A DNA stretch of 64,000 nt from Marinobacter halophilus (GTDB taxonomy: Bacteria > Pseudomonadota > Gammaproteobacteria > Pseudomonadales > Oleiphilaceae): contig NZ_PXNN01000003.1 in NCBI RefSeq assembly GCF_003007685.1, positions 496,001-560,000 on the forward strand, in the 5' to 3' direction. Position 1 is the first letter of the stretch. Every line of letters begins with the position of its first letter. The notes beneath the pieces are model-generated. The model was given only the letters and a program-made list of their open reading frames with translations. It searched no databases and was not told where the DNA came from. A program made the position numbers and the translations under genes. Of the stretch, positions 57,301 through 64,000 are shown one piece after another.

Positions 57301-57639
57301 CTCGAAGGTGACTGAATAGCGGGTTCGATGGTCGAGCGTCTTGGCTGGCTCAAGCTTCAGGCTTTTGCCACCGTCAATTTTCGCGACGGTAAAGTCGTGA
57401 GCCGCGCCTCCTGAGTCAAGACGGATTTTCTCGTAAAGCGTCGTCTCATCATCCGTGATGGCGTGGGAAAAGCGCAGCACCAAATCGGTTTTCGGACTGA
57501 CATCGGCCTGTCCGTCCATCGGGAAGGAATACACCACCGAACCGGGGATAGTGCGCTCACTGACAGTCTGTTCATCACTTCCGCCGCAGGCGCCGAGCAG
57601 TATGGCGGGTACGAGAACCAGTGTTTTATTGTATTTCAT
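54382..57639 (-). CDS. Giant Ig-like lipoprotein, AupB-like (copy A)
   Basis: A 1085-residue lipoprotein. The signal sequence ends in the lipobox LLGAC (Cys18), followed by GGSDEQTV. At least three SbsA/Big_5-type Ig-like domains are visible: near residues 30-130 (YSFPMDGQADVSPKTDLVL), about 500-610 (VVLNFDEPLDPASVPGG) and about 670-770 (PIAVAFSQSMQAGT). A conserved PGFPC ... GQC pair lies near 630-645. It begins 13 bases after the porin gene with GGAGA as SD. The pair matches the gene order I recall for aupA-aupB, where both proteins are needed for uptake of micelle-dissolved alkanes in Marinobacter. The gene name is not assigned because this is recollection only. Confidence 0.75.
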   Translation of the reverse strand: MKYNKTLVLVPAILLGACGGSDEQTVSERTIPGSVVYSFPMDGQADVSPKTDLVLRFSHAITDDETTLYEKIRLDSGGAAHDFTVAKIDGGKSLKLEPAKTLDHRTRYSVTFEQPLIAEGGRTIETRSAVGEPGIQFDTRGHFTPIADLANTDTTFRVAWQVPDQAGPFQVMNFSTFRLAMTHPVHPDWQRLGGTIELLGPDGQAVPSTLLVKGNRITVDPCVTAQPEDCGSKADVLEAGETYTLKVTNLPSLTNGPDGERFSQEFSFQPRDTGPTVVLQQTAVDSGLLSATDPDAATKSVLNGQIINGVTLNSVLQGVAGPSQQTGDLYAELAFAPAFRADEALPLRVPKGSVLNSTSLNVRIGGEVPILNATTNQLQTTGNIKVTLLSDASGYMSPNPYTDDLNAPRHITLFMDVSMNTEEAQPNASLSQDLLGVELRGIALVQDGVLTIDAIGMVEPNLLGQEFTDSTIAFHLQAATDVDSVLDADMLRELDITPPQLVSWMPGPANAVPETRQSMQRPGDPVVLNFDEPLDPASVPGGVIMLESGVPVTDLETRLDGTTLVINPKGGLKHGAAYRVAASGLTDIAGNPAVFADLEFVMTSTGDEDAGVEKRSPIALTTYPGFPCVTTAVDLNAGTHGQCLDAAPGGPAGDLLPIADMPRDRPIAVAFSQSMQAGTINSDTLVVEKISDASTAIGEGDIVSGRIEKNNQRIRFFPDQPWEVGSFYRYTLRSSTAEGDCAAAICSELGGGFPLKTDLLVNPETIGGPDMTIYFRGSEAITSVFTPLRNLPVRDTNSNFVIDCPTLGGEGCLEPFNHESDGMGGFLPSENSAKLLVENKQATVLGAPAGAAVGCAADTSGDCPRDKFIYQTYGLNAEVAGTAIDPETNRKGVRILLYPTMLAATSATVVLDGLGDQVTGPQVLRMRYSEGTEGRRDGLIEGIIIEDDNGGPLFKTTAELTLDAPNLTVPLQGVLQHNLYSLPITLDLDGPITFFDDGRMQIEQRSKNAPEINVLVSTETAIIDSGIELVSCLGGLLFGNTSACENLLDGSTENSGAVLIPLFIPEGGIYLNFISNPIKEIPVEQ

Positions 57640-57652
57640 GGCCGGTTTCTCC

Positions 57653-58990
57653 TCAGAACTTCAGGGTGATGGAGCCGCTGAATACGTGGACGTCACCGTC
57701 CGCGGTCACGTTGGTTTCATTGCCGTCAAAGTCGACCAGTGTGAAGTCCCGTTTCTGGAGCTGCTGATACTGGTAACCCAGGTCAAGACGAACTGGGTGA
57801 GCCAGCAGGCGGGTTCGGTCATAGGTGGCGCTGATGCCGAGGCCGACCACAATCTTGTCGGTGTCCAGATAGTTCAGCTCCGGGTTGCGTGTCGTCTTCA
57901 GCGGAGACTCCTCGTAGGCAAGGCCACCCCGCACCGCAAAGTTCCGGTTGAGTTGGTATTCTGCACCCACGCGGGGGATGAGCACATCGTCAAACCGGAT
58001 ACGGTTGTCGGCGGCTACAGAGCCCTGGTTCTTGATAGTATCGCGGGCGAAAGTGTCTTCGAGTTCTGACCAGTTCTGCTGCTCGATACTGCCTCCGACG
58101 CGCCAGCCATCACCGGAGTACTGAGTGCCAATGGCGAAGGTTTCCGGCTGGAACGAGTCAATGGTAGTCACCGCCAGGCTCAGGCCAGGGTCCGGAATGG
58201 TCTGGGTGACAATAATGTTGGAGTCCACCGTGGTAGAGGCAGAGGATTTGGTCCGGTAGGTGAATGCCGTTTCCCAGCCGTCCAGGATACAGCTGCTCTC
58301 CGGGCAGAAGGTGCTGCCAAGGTCAATGCGGGTGCCGAGAATGGTTTTCATGGAGGGCTTGGCGTTGACCGCCAGCCGTTCGCGGCTGGTTTCGCCGCCC
58401 AGGGTAGAGACCGCGTCGAGGTTGGCGGTGGCTTCAAGCGTGATTCGCACGGAGGCGCCCGCAGAAATTCCGCGCCAGATGGGAGTGGCACCGCCAATGT
58501 TCAGGAACAGAGGCTCCCTGCCATACTGCAGATACTGACCGGTTTCGCTGGTTTCGGAGCCGAATGCCAGCATTTCCTTGCCGTACTTCTCCACGCCGGC
58601 AACAAAGCCCAGATAGATGGGGTGCTTGAAGCGGGTCAGTGAGCCCAGGTTGGTCTTCATGCCAATGAGCACATGCTGGCTGGGAGAGCTTGAAAGCACA
58701 TCGCCATCTGCAGTGGGGTTGGCGGAGCGCAGTTCCTGCTCGGCGTGAAGAATGCCTGCCGTCAGCTCGCCCCGGGTGTCACTGGTGAGAGAAGCGGGAT
58801 TGTAGTAGGTGGCAGAAACCTGGTCGTTGAACATGGACAGCGATTGGGCCGTTGCCACATCCACCGGCATAATGCCGTAGCTGGTGCCCAGGTTACCCAT
58901 GCTGGCATGGGTATTGAGAGCCAGGCCGGCAGTGGCTGTGGCAATTGCAAGGGACAGTGCCCGCATGGAAACACGGTGAGAACCTACCAT
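57653..58990 (-). CDS. FadL/OmpP1-type outer-membrane protein, AupA-like (copy A)
   Basis: A 445-residue beta-barrel with a signal peptide ending about residue 29 (NTHA). The mature part starts SMGNLGTSYGIMP, and the FadL-type NPA motif lies in ATYYNPASLT. A short cysteine loop, FCPESSC, occurs mid-barrel. The protein ends in the aromatic ITLKF. AGGAGC seven bases upstream selects the ATG at 58990; upstream in-frame codons are ignored. It is the first gene of an operon with the Ig-like lipoprotein. It is closely similar to the porin at 62433 over its whole length. Confidence 0.84.
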   Translation of the reverse strand: MVGSHRVSMRALSLAIATATAGLALNTHASMGNLGTSYGIMPVDVATAQSLSMFNDQVSATYYNPASLTSDTRGELTAGILHAEQELRSANPTADGDVLSSSPSQHVLIGMKTNLGSLTRFKHPIYLGFVAGVEKYGKEMLAFGSETSETGQYLQYGREPLFLNIGGATPIWRGISAGASVRITLEATANLDAVSTLGGETSRERLAVNAKPSMKTILGTRIDLGSTFCPESSCILDGWETAFTYRTKSSASTTVDSNIIVTQTIPDPGLSLAVTTIDSFQPETFAIGTQYSGDGWRVGGSIEQQNWSELEDTFARDTIKNQGSVAADNRIRFDDVLIPRVGAEYQLNRNFAVRGGLAYEESPLKTTRNPELNYLDTDKIVVGLGISATYDRTRLLAHPVRLDLGYQYQQLQKRDFTLVDFDGNETNVTADGDVHVFSGSITLKF

Positions 58991-59243
58991 GAATAAAGCT
59001 CCTGTTATTGTTGTCATTCAGGTTTTGGTGTACTAACGATAATATAGGTTATGTTTTCGCATTTACACCTTTATGCTGTACTTTAGAGGGCTTGTCTTTT
59101 TGGGACATTGGCTCGATTGACACACTCAACCGTCGAATTGATCACAAAGTGTTCGTCTCTATCTTTAAGCAAAAAAAGGGTCTTTGGTAGGGCAACTCAG
59201 GCCGGGTTTGTTGGGGATTTGTGAGTAAGTGCGGCACTTTGTA

Positions 59244-59276
59244 TCGAAAAGGCCAGCGTGTCGCTGGCCTTTTCGA
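59244..59276. terminator. Terminator of the second porin/lipoprotein operon
   Basis: Perfect 14-bp stem TCGAAAAGGCCAGC with loop GTGTC; AAAA and TTTT tracts are within the arms. It ends the minus-strand operon at 63776-59314. The gap from here to 59018 holds the upstream region of copy A, AT-rich, with a weak -10-like TATATT (59041-59046, minus). Confidence 0.85.
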
Positions 59277-59313
59277 AGATGTGAAGGTGAGTGCCCGGTT
59301 ACCCGGGCGGGGC

Positions 59314-62300
59314 TCAGTTCTGTGTGTAGGGGGACAGGTAGTTCAGATTCAGCTTGCCTGGCGGGATTTCAAGATGAATCCGGCTGTTGGCATCCACCGC
59401 GACGTTTGCAATGCCGCCACATAAGGAAGTGAACGGCCAGATTCCGCAAAGGCCACCAGTGTTCTGGCCGGTAATCTCGATTGTTCCGCGCACGTCCACA
59501 TTAATGGGCACGGCCTCTATATTGCTTAATGAAATCTGCATCCGGCCATCGTCCAGGAAAGTTATGGGGCCGCGCATGCGTAGATTGTTGATTTCGTAGC
59601 TGCGCAGGTTGTGAGTTAGATTCGCTGGGCCGATGCTCGGATTCAGATACGGGGCATCCAGATAGACATTTAGCACGGTCTCAAACGTCAGCTGACCGTT
59701 TTCATCGCTGGAGATGAAACCCTTCGGCGGAATTCTTCCGGCTTCACTGTCGTCATCGTAGCGAATGCGCATCAGCATCGGGCCGGTGGGGATTTCTTCG
59801 TTCGGGCTGAGGTCGACACTCAGAATAAAATCCGGGAAGGCATCAATGAAGCTGGTGTCAATTCGGACCCAGACGCTGCTGGAGGTTGTGGCCAGGATCG
59901 ACGGATAGATATCAACAGGTATCCGGGTCCCGTTATCAATGCTTTTGCCATAAACCAGGGTATCAAGCATCGCAGTGAGATAGATGGATTGATCGCTGGC
60001 ACAGTCGAGCCCAACGGCGCAACCAATGTTCGCATTTTTGACAACGCTGGTGCTGTTTAGCGGCGAAACACCGTTGGCTTTCAGTCCCGCCGAGTTAGGT
60101 AGCGTCTCGTCTCCGGTCACCCCCTGTTCTGTGCCTTTCTGGTAGGCCAGATCTGAGTTGGCATCTGCGGTTGGTAGGTTGCGCAGCGGAAGGCTGACGG
60201 TTTGAGACTTCGCGGCCACCGCCACAAAGTGGTTCACCAGCGCTTCGCCGCCAAAGGTACGATTGTTTCGGTTGCGGGTGCCCTGGGTCAGCAGTTCGGT
60301 CTGAAGCGGTAAGCCTGAGGCTGAAAGAATGGGCTCATTGCTGTTCAGGGTATACCGATACTGAGCTCCCGGCTGCCAACCCGCAACGGGGGTAATAATG
60401 AGGCTGCGGGGCTCGCGCCTGATATCGTATTCGCCGGCCGGCACAGGCTCCCAAAGACCTTCCGTGAGCACCTCAAGAGAGAGGTTAACGCCTGGTGCCA
60501 GTGTTTCTGGACGGATATTTTGTGAGAATCGCACCACTAACGGTTTATGGCTCGCATACTCCGGAATCGGCAGCAAGTCATCCGTTGTTTTACCACCTGC
60601 GCAGCGGCCCTGATGGCCCTGGCTTAGGTTGATTCCGGTTTTTGTGCACGGGAAACCGGGCATGGTCACCAGCACCAGCGGTGATTGATCCTCCGGTGTG
60701 CCCGGCAGTGTGGGTGCAAGGTTGACGTTCAGGGTAGTAGAGCCAAGGCTGAAGCCAGCGGTGTCCTTGATGTTTTCCAGAATCAGGCTGTATTCCGTGC
60801 CATGAGCCAGTGGTTGATCAGGCTTAATGACCAGGATAGATCCGTTCAGAGAACGTTCAACAGCAAGCTCGTTACCACCCCCAAATAGTTTAACGGTGTC
60901 CTGATTAACGGTGCCCGGTAGTACAGGCTCTGAGAAGTAGATGATCAGCGGGTCGCCGGGGCGTAATGTATCGGCCGCCTCTTCGCCCGGCACCCAGCTT
61001 TTGATGAACGGTGCCTGGGTGTCGGCAAAATTTCCTGCCGCCGGTGCATCGTCCGGATTCCGGTAGCCCTCAAGGCGGAAAGAAATCAGCCCGGATGCCA
61101 CATCCACACCCATCACGTCCGGCTCAATGATGCCAACGGCTTCGATGGACAGGGAGCCTTGTTCCACGATAGCCGTGCCTATCAGATGAACATGAAGCAG
61201 TTCCTGGGCCAGCGCGGCATTGGCGATGGTGTTGCCGGTATTGAGCGCCATGTCGATAAAGAGCTCAATCATGCGGGGCGCGTTTTCATCATCGGTGTAT
61301 GGGTTTGCCATCAGGAAGCCCTCGGCATCTGACAGAAAACGGACCTCTATTGCCTCCGATGAGAAGCCGGCAGGCAGCGCCCCGGCCACATTAACATCCA
61401 CATTGGACCCGGCCATCAGGGTGCCTTGGTCAATCCTCAACGGCACGCTCTGCTTGTTAGCGTCAAACCGCGGTATGTAGCCCAGCTCCGCAAACACCGT
61501 TCCCTGCGCACGGGTAATGTTGTCCTGTCCCAAAAGAATTGAGCGCAGGCCCACGGAGTTGAACCCCTCCCCGGAAAGTGAGAGGTCGCCCAGCGTGGTT
61601 GTGGCGGTTTGCGGCATCCGTTCCCGCTCACCCTTGGGTGAACGGGAATCGAGCGGCTGGAAGGTCAGGGGGGTATCGTCTGAAAGGTTCAACGATGCCT
61701 GTGCCAACATGCTGCGAATGTCGTCACTAAGATGCAGGGTGTAGGTCTGGTTGGGGTCCAGATCTGAATCAGGATCAACAGTGACTCGGTGGCCACTAAT
61801 ATATAACTGAGCTGCAACGGCTTCATCCTGGCCATCCAGCAATGCAATGGTGTCCCCATAACGGAGGGTTTGTTCATCCACCGGTTCGGTAAACTGAATC
61901 CGCAGGGAAGACATGTCGGTTGCAGGGTATCGATCGTTGCCCGCAGGGATAACGCGAGCCAGGTCAAAGCCAGTGCCTTCCGCGCGATCCAGTAGCGGGC
62001 CTGTAGTGGCGGGCGCGGTCGTGAATTCAATGCCGCCATTAGGCAGCGTCACCAGATCACCGCCCACCCTCAGATCCGTATTGACCAGGGTATAACGGGT
62101 GCCGGGAAGCAGCGCCTGTGCCGGCCGAACCGCCACACCCCGGTTCTCTGCGGTCATTTTCGCGTCAGTAAGCGCAACGATGTCACCGTGTTCGCTTTCG
62201 AGCTGAAGGCTTGAGGCAAGTTCATCCTCGGAGGTGGCTATACCCTGGGTAAAGCGCAGGAAAATTGGTGTGGTGGTGGCCACTGCGGCTTGCCCGGCCA

Positions 62301-62421
62301 TGGGGTAGCTGAAATACAGGTCAGCCTTTGTTATCTCTGACCGGTTCACGGTTTGCTCGTCCCCGCCGCAGCCTGCAACAACAGACGTGGCGAGGGCCAT
62401 TGCCAGAATGGAACGCTTCAT
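59314..62421 (-). CDS. Giant Ig-like lipoprotein, AupB-like (copy B)
   Basis: A 1035-residue lipoprotein. Lipobox VVAGC (Cys18) is followed by GGDEQTV, the same post-cysteine sequence as copy A apart from one serine. SbsA/Big_5-like domains recur at the same positions: YSYPMAGQ near residue 40, PLIIYFSEPVLPGTVNQDT near 510, and PLVVRFSQNIRPETL near 650. The PGFPC ... GRC pair is kept near 610. A C-terminal beta-rich region ends LNLNYLSPYTQN. It follows the porin gene by 11 bases with AGAGG as SD. Overall it is visibly more diverged from copy A than the two porins are from each other. Confidence 0.75.
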   Translation of the reverse strand: MKRSILAMALATSVVAGCGGDEQTVNRSEITKADLYFSYPMAGQAAVATTTPIFLRFTQGIATSEDELASSLQLESEHGDIVALTDAKMTAENRGVAVRPAQALLPGTRYTLVNTDLRVGGDLVTLPNGGIEFTTAPATTGPLLDRAEGTGFDLARVIPAGNDRYPATDMSSLRIQFTEPVDEQTLRYGDTIALLDGQDEAVAAQLYISGHRVTVDPDSDLDPNQTYTLHLSDDIRSMLAQASLNLSDDTPLTFQPLDSRSPKGERERMPQTATTTLGDLSLSGEGFNSVGLRSILLGQDNITRAQGTVFAELGYIPRFDANKQSVPLRIDQGTLMAGSNVDVNVAGALPAGFSSEAIEVRFLSDAEGFLMANPYTDDENAPRMIELFIDMALNTGNTIANAALAQELLHVHLIGTAIVEQGSLSIEAVGIIEPDVMGVDVASGLISFRLEGYRNPDDAPAAGNFADTQAPFIKSWVPGEEAADTLRPGDPLIIYFSEPVLPGTVNQDTVKLFGGGNELAVERSLNGSILVIKPDQPLAHGTEYSLILENIKDTAGFSLGSTTLNVNLAPTLPGTPEDQSPLVLVTMPGFPCTKTGINLSQGHQGRCAGGKTTDDLLPIPEYASHKPLVVRFSQNIRPETLAPGVNLSLEVLTEGLWEPVPAGEYDIRREPRSLIITPVAGWQPGAQYRYTLNSNEPILSASGLPLQTELLTQGTRNRNNRTFGGEALVNHFVAVAAKSQTVSLPLRNLPTADANSDLAYQKGTEQGVTGDETLPNSAGLKANGVSPLNSTSVVKNANIGCAVGLDCASDQSIYLTAMLDTLVYGKSIDNGTRIPVDIYPSILATTSSSVWVRIDTSFIDAFPDFILSVDLSPNEEIPTGPMLMRIRYDDDSEAGRIPPKGFISSDENGQLTFETVLNVYLDAPYLNPSIGPANLTHNLRSYEINNLRMRGPITFLDDGRMQISLSNIEAVPINVDVRGTIEITGQNTGGLCGIWPFTSLCGGIANVAVDANSRIHLEIPPGKLNLNYLSPYTQN

Positions 62422-62432
62422 ACTACACCTCT

Positions 62433-63776
62433 TCAGAACTTGAAGGTCACAGAGCCTGCGACAACGTGGACGTCGCCATCGGTTTCGACGGTTTCATTGG
62501 CGGTTTCGCTACCAAACGGTGTTACCTGAAAATCACGCTTCTGAAGCTGCTGGTACTGGTAGCCGAGATCAAACCGGACCGGATAGGCAAACAGGCGAGT
62601 ACGCTCATACTCTGCACTGACACCAAGACCTATCACTATCTTGTCATTGTCGAAATAGTTGACCTCCGGATTCTGGGTGCTGCGAAGGGGTGACTCTTCA
62701 AATGCAACGCCAGCAGTAACGGCAAACGCGCTAGTCAGTTGGTATTCACCGCCAAGTCTTGGCACCAGAATGTCATCGAAAGACATTCTCAAGCCGTCAC
62801 TCACGCCACTTTGATTCTTTATAGTGTCATTGGCGAAAGCATCCTCAAGTTCCGACCACTTCTGGTGCTCGAGACTGGCCCCAATACGCCAGCCATCACC
62901 CCGGTAATGAAGGCCGAACGCGATTATTTCGGGCTGGAAAGAGTCGATGGTTGACACCGCCAGGGGCAAGCCAGGTTCTGGTATAACCTGGGGAACCACC
63001 ACATTGGCGTCTACCGTGGTTTTAGTGTTAGACCGTGCGCGATAGGCGATTGCTGTCTCGAAGCCACTGACGATGCACGCCTGATCCGGGCAGAACGTTT
63101 CGCCAAGATCGGCATTGATGCTGGCAATGCCTTTGATCGACGGTTTGGCGCTAACACCGAGCCTCTCTTGACTGGTCTCACCGCCGAGGGTGGAGCGCGC
63201 ATCCAGGTTGGCTTCGGCCTGCAAGGTAATCCTTGCCGCGATACCCGCATCGATTCCGCGCCAGAGTTTGGTTGCACCACCGATATTCAAAAACAGAGGC
63301 TCACGGCCATATTGCAGGAACTGGCCGTCTTCGGAGGTTTCGGACTCAAAGGCCAGCATTTCTTTGCCGTACTTCTCCACGCCGGCAATAAAGCCAAAAT
63401 ACAGCGGGTGCCCGAAACGCGTGAGTGACCCCAGATTGGTTTTCATGCCGACCAGCACGTGTTGGCTAGGTGAGCTGGAAACTACATCGCCGTCCCGGTT
63501 AGGGCCGCTGGCGCGCAGCTCCTGTTCGGCATGAAGAAGCCCGGTGGTCAGCTCGCCCCTTGGGTCTTTGGTCAGGTAGGCGGGATTATAATAGGTGGCG
63601 GAGACCTGTGTATTAAACATTGACAGTGCCTGCGCCGAGGCAACATCACTGGGCATAACGCCATAGGTTGTGCCGAGATTACCCATGCTGGCGTGGGCCG
63701 GTAACGACAGGGATAGACTGATCACCGAAATCGAGACGCAGAGAATCCGCTTACCTGCAAAATGAAAGCCCTTCAT
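62433..63776 (-). CDS. FadL/OmpP1-type outer-membrane protein, AupA-like (copy B)
   Basis: A 447-residue beta-barrel. The signal peptide ends PAHA (about residue 29), and the mature start SMGNLGTTYGVMP matches copy A. The shared internal blocks include SATYYNPA, SSSPSQHVLVGMKTNLGSL, EYGREPLFLNIGG-like YGREPLFLNIGGAT and LGYQYQQLQKRDF. The mid-barrel cysteine loop is FCPDQAC and the end is VTFKF. GGAG lies 12 bases before the ATG. It is the first gene of the upstream operon. The 224 bases beyond it to the window edge contain a small CGGTC/GACCG hairpin but no promoter I can assert. Confidence 0.84.
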   Translation of the reverse strand: MKGFHFAGKRILCVSISVISLSLSLPAHASMGNLGTTYGVMPSDVASAQALSMFNTQVSATYYNPAYLTKDPRGELTTGLLHAEQELRASGPNRDGDVVSSSPSQHVLVGMKTNLGSLTRFGHPLYFGFIAGVEKYGKEMLAFESETSEDGQFLQYGREPLFLNIGGATKLWRGIDAGIAARITLQAEANLDARSTLGGETSQERLGVSAKPSIKGIASINADLGETFCPDQACIVSGFETAIAYRARSNTKTTVDANVVVPQVIPEPGLPLAVSTIDSFQPEIIAFGLHYRGDGWRIGASLEHQKWSELEDAFANDTIKNQSGVSDGLRMSFDDILVPRLGGEYQLTSAFAVTAGVAFEESPLRSTQNPEVNYFDNDKIVIGLGVSAEYERTRLFAYPVRFDLGYQYQQLQKRDFQVTPFGSETANETVETDGDVHVVAGSVTFKF

Positions 63777-64000
63777 TCTGATACTCCGTTTTTTTTATAG
63801 TCGCTTGCCGGTCTTTTGACCGATTTATCATTATGGTTCGATCATATACCGGCATTGGGCGGATATGGTGTGGCCTTGGCGACAGAAATCATGAAGTTGA
63901 AGAGCCAATTCTGATGTAAACCACTAACTTTAGGGGGGGCTAGCCTTGTTCGCGGTGGGGTAGCCACGATAAGAATCGGTCAAAATTGTGATGGAGTTCT

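Overview
The window reads as chromosomal core sequence of a marine gammaproteobacterium, most likely Marinobacter or a close relative. This is inferred from gene order and gene content, because no rRNA or tRNA gene is present to anchor it. Several blocks match gene orders I recall from Pseudomonas: glnK-amtB beside ubiK-comM; pilU-pilT / yggS-proC-yggT ... metX-metW-DUF4426-rdgB-hemW ... trmB; polA beside a DUF2782 gene; and pyrE / crc-rph-yicC-gmk-rpoZ-spoT-ridA-oxyR-recG-HDOD. Two tandem operons at the right end resemble the alkane-uptake pair aupA-aupB described in Marinobacter, which points to an oil-degrading marine lineage.

Layout. 1-11.3 kb holds metabolic and stress genes: a cardiolipin synthase cut by the left edge, an esterase, an SMP-30/strictosidine-synthase-like protein with a thioesterase, a quinone oxidoreductase, tcdA, a large acyl-CoA dehydrogenase, an SDR, and an ECF sigma factor with its zinc anti-sigma factor ChrR, followed by an AraC regulator. 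11.3-14.3 kb carries the polyamine genes speA and speE. 14.3-16.2 kb is a nitrogen-control unit, glnK-amtB, with a visible sigma-54 promoter and NtrC-like upstream sites. 16.3-30.4 kb holds ubiK, comM, trmB, the methionine/nucleotide-hygiene operon metX-metW-DUF4426-rdgB-hemW, a dynamin-like GTPase set between transcription-stop hairpins, yggT-proC-yggS, and the type IV pilus retraction ATPases pilT-pilU.

30.5-37.7 kb holds a FadL-type porin, polA, a phasin-like protein and several small envelope proteins. 37.7-51.4 kb is the crc-to-recG core block. It includes a large cruciform repeat between crc and rph and an intrinsic terminator shortly upstream of spoT. 51.4-54.2 kb has a DUF2489 protein and an orphan molybdopterin oxidoreductase.

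54.4-63.8 kb contains two head-to-tail copies of an operon made of a FadL/OmpP1-type outer-membrane protein followed by a giant Ig-like lipoprotein. Each copy ends in its own terminator with a shared core sequence. This is the most distinctive part of the window.

Many long reading frames lie antisense to conserved genes in this GC-rich DNA and are treated as shadows. No CRISPR array, insertion sequence, prophage, rRNA or tRNA was seen.
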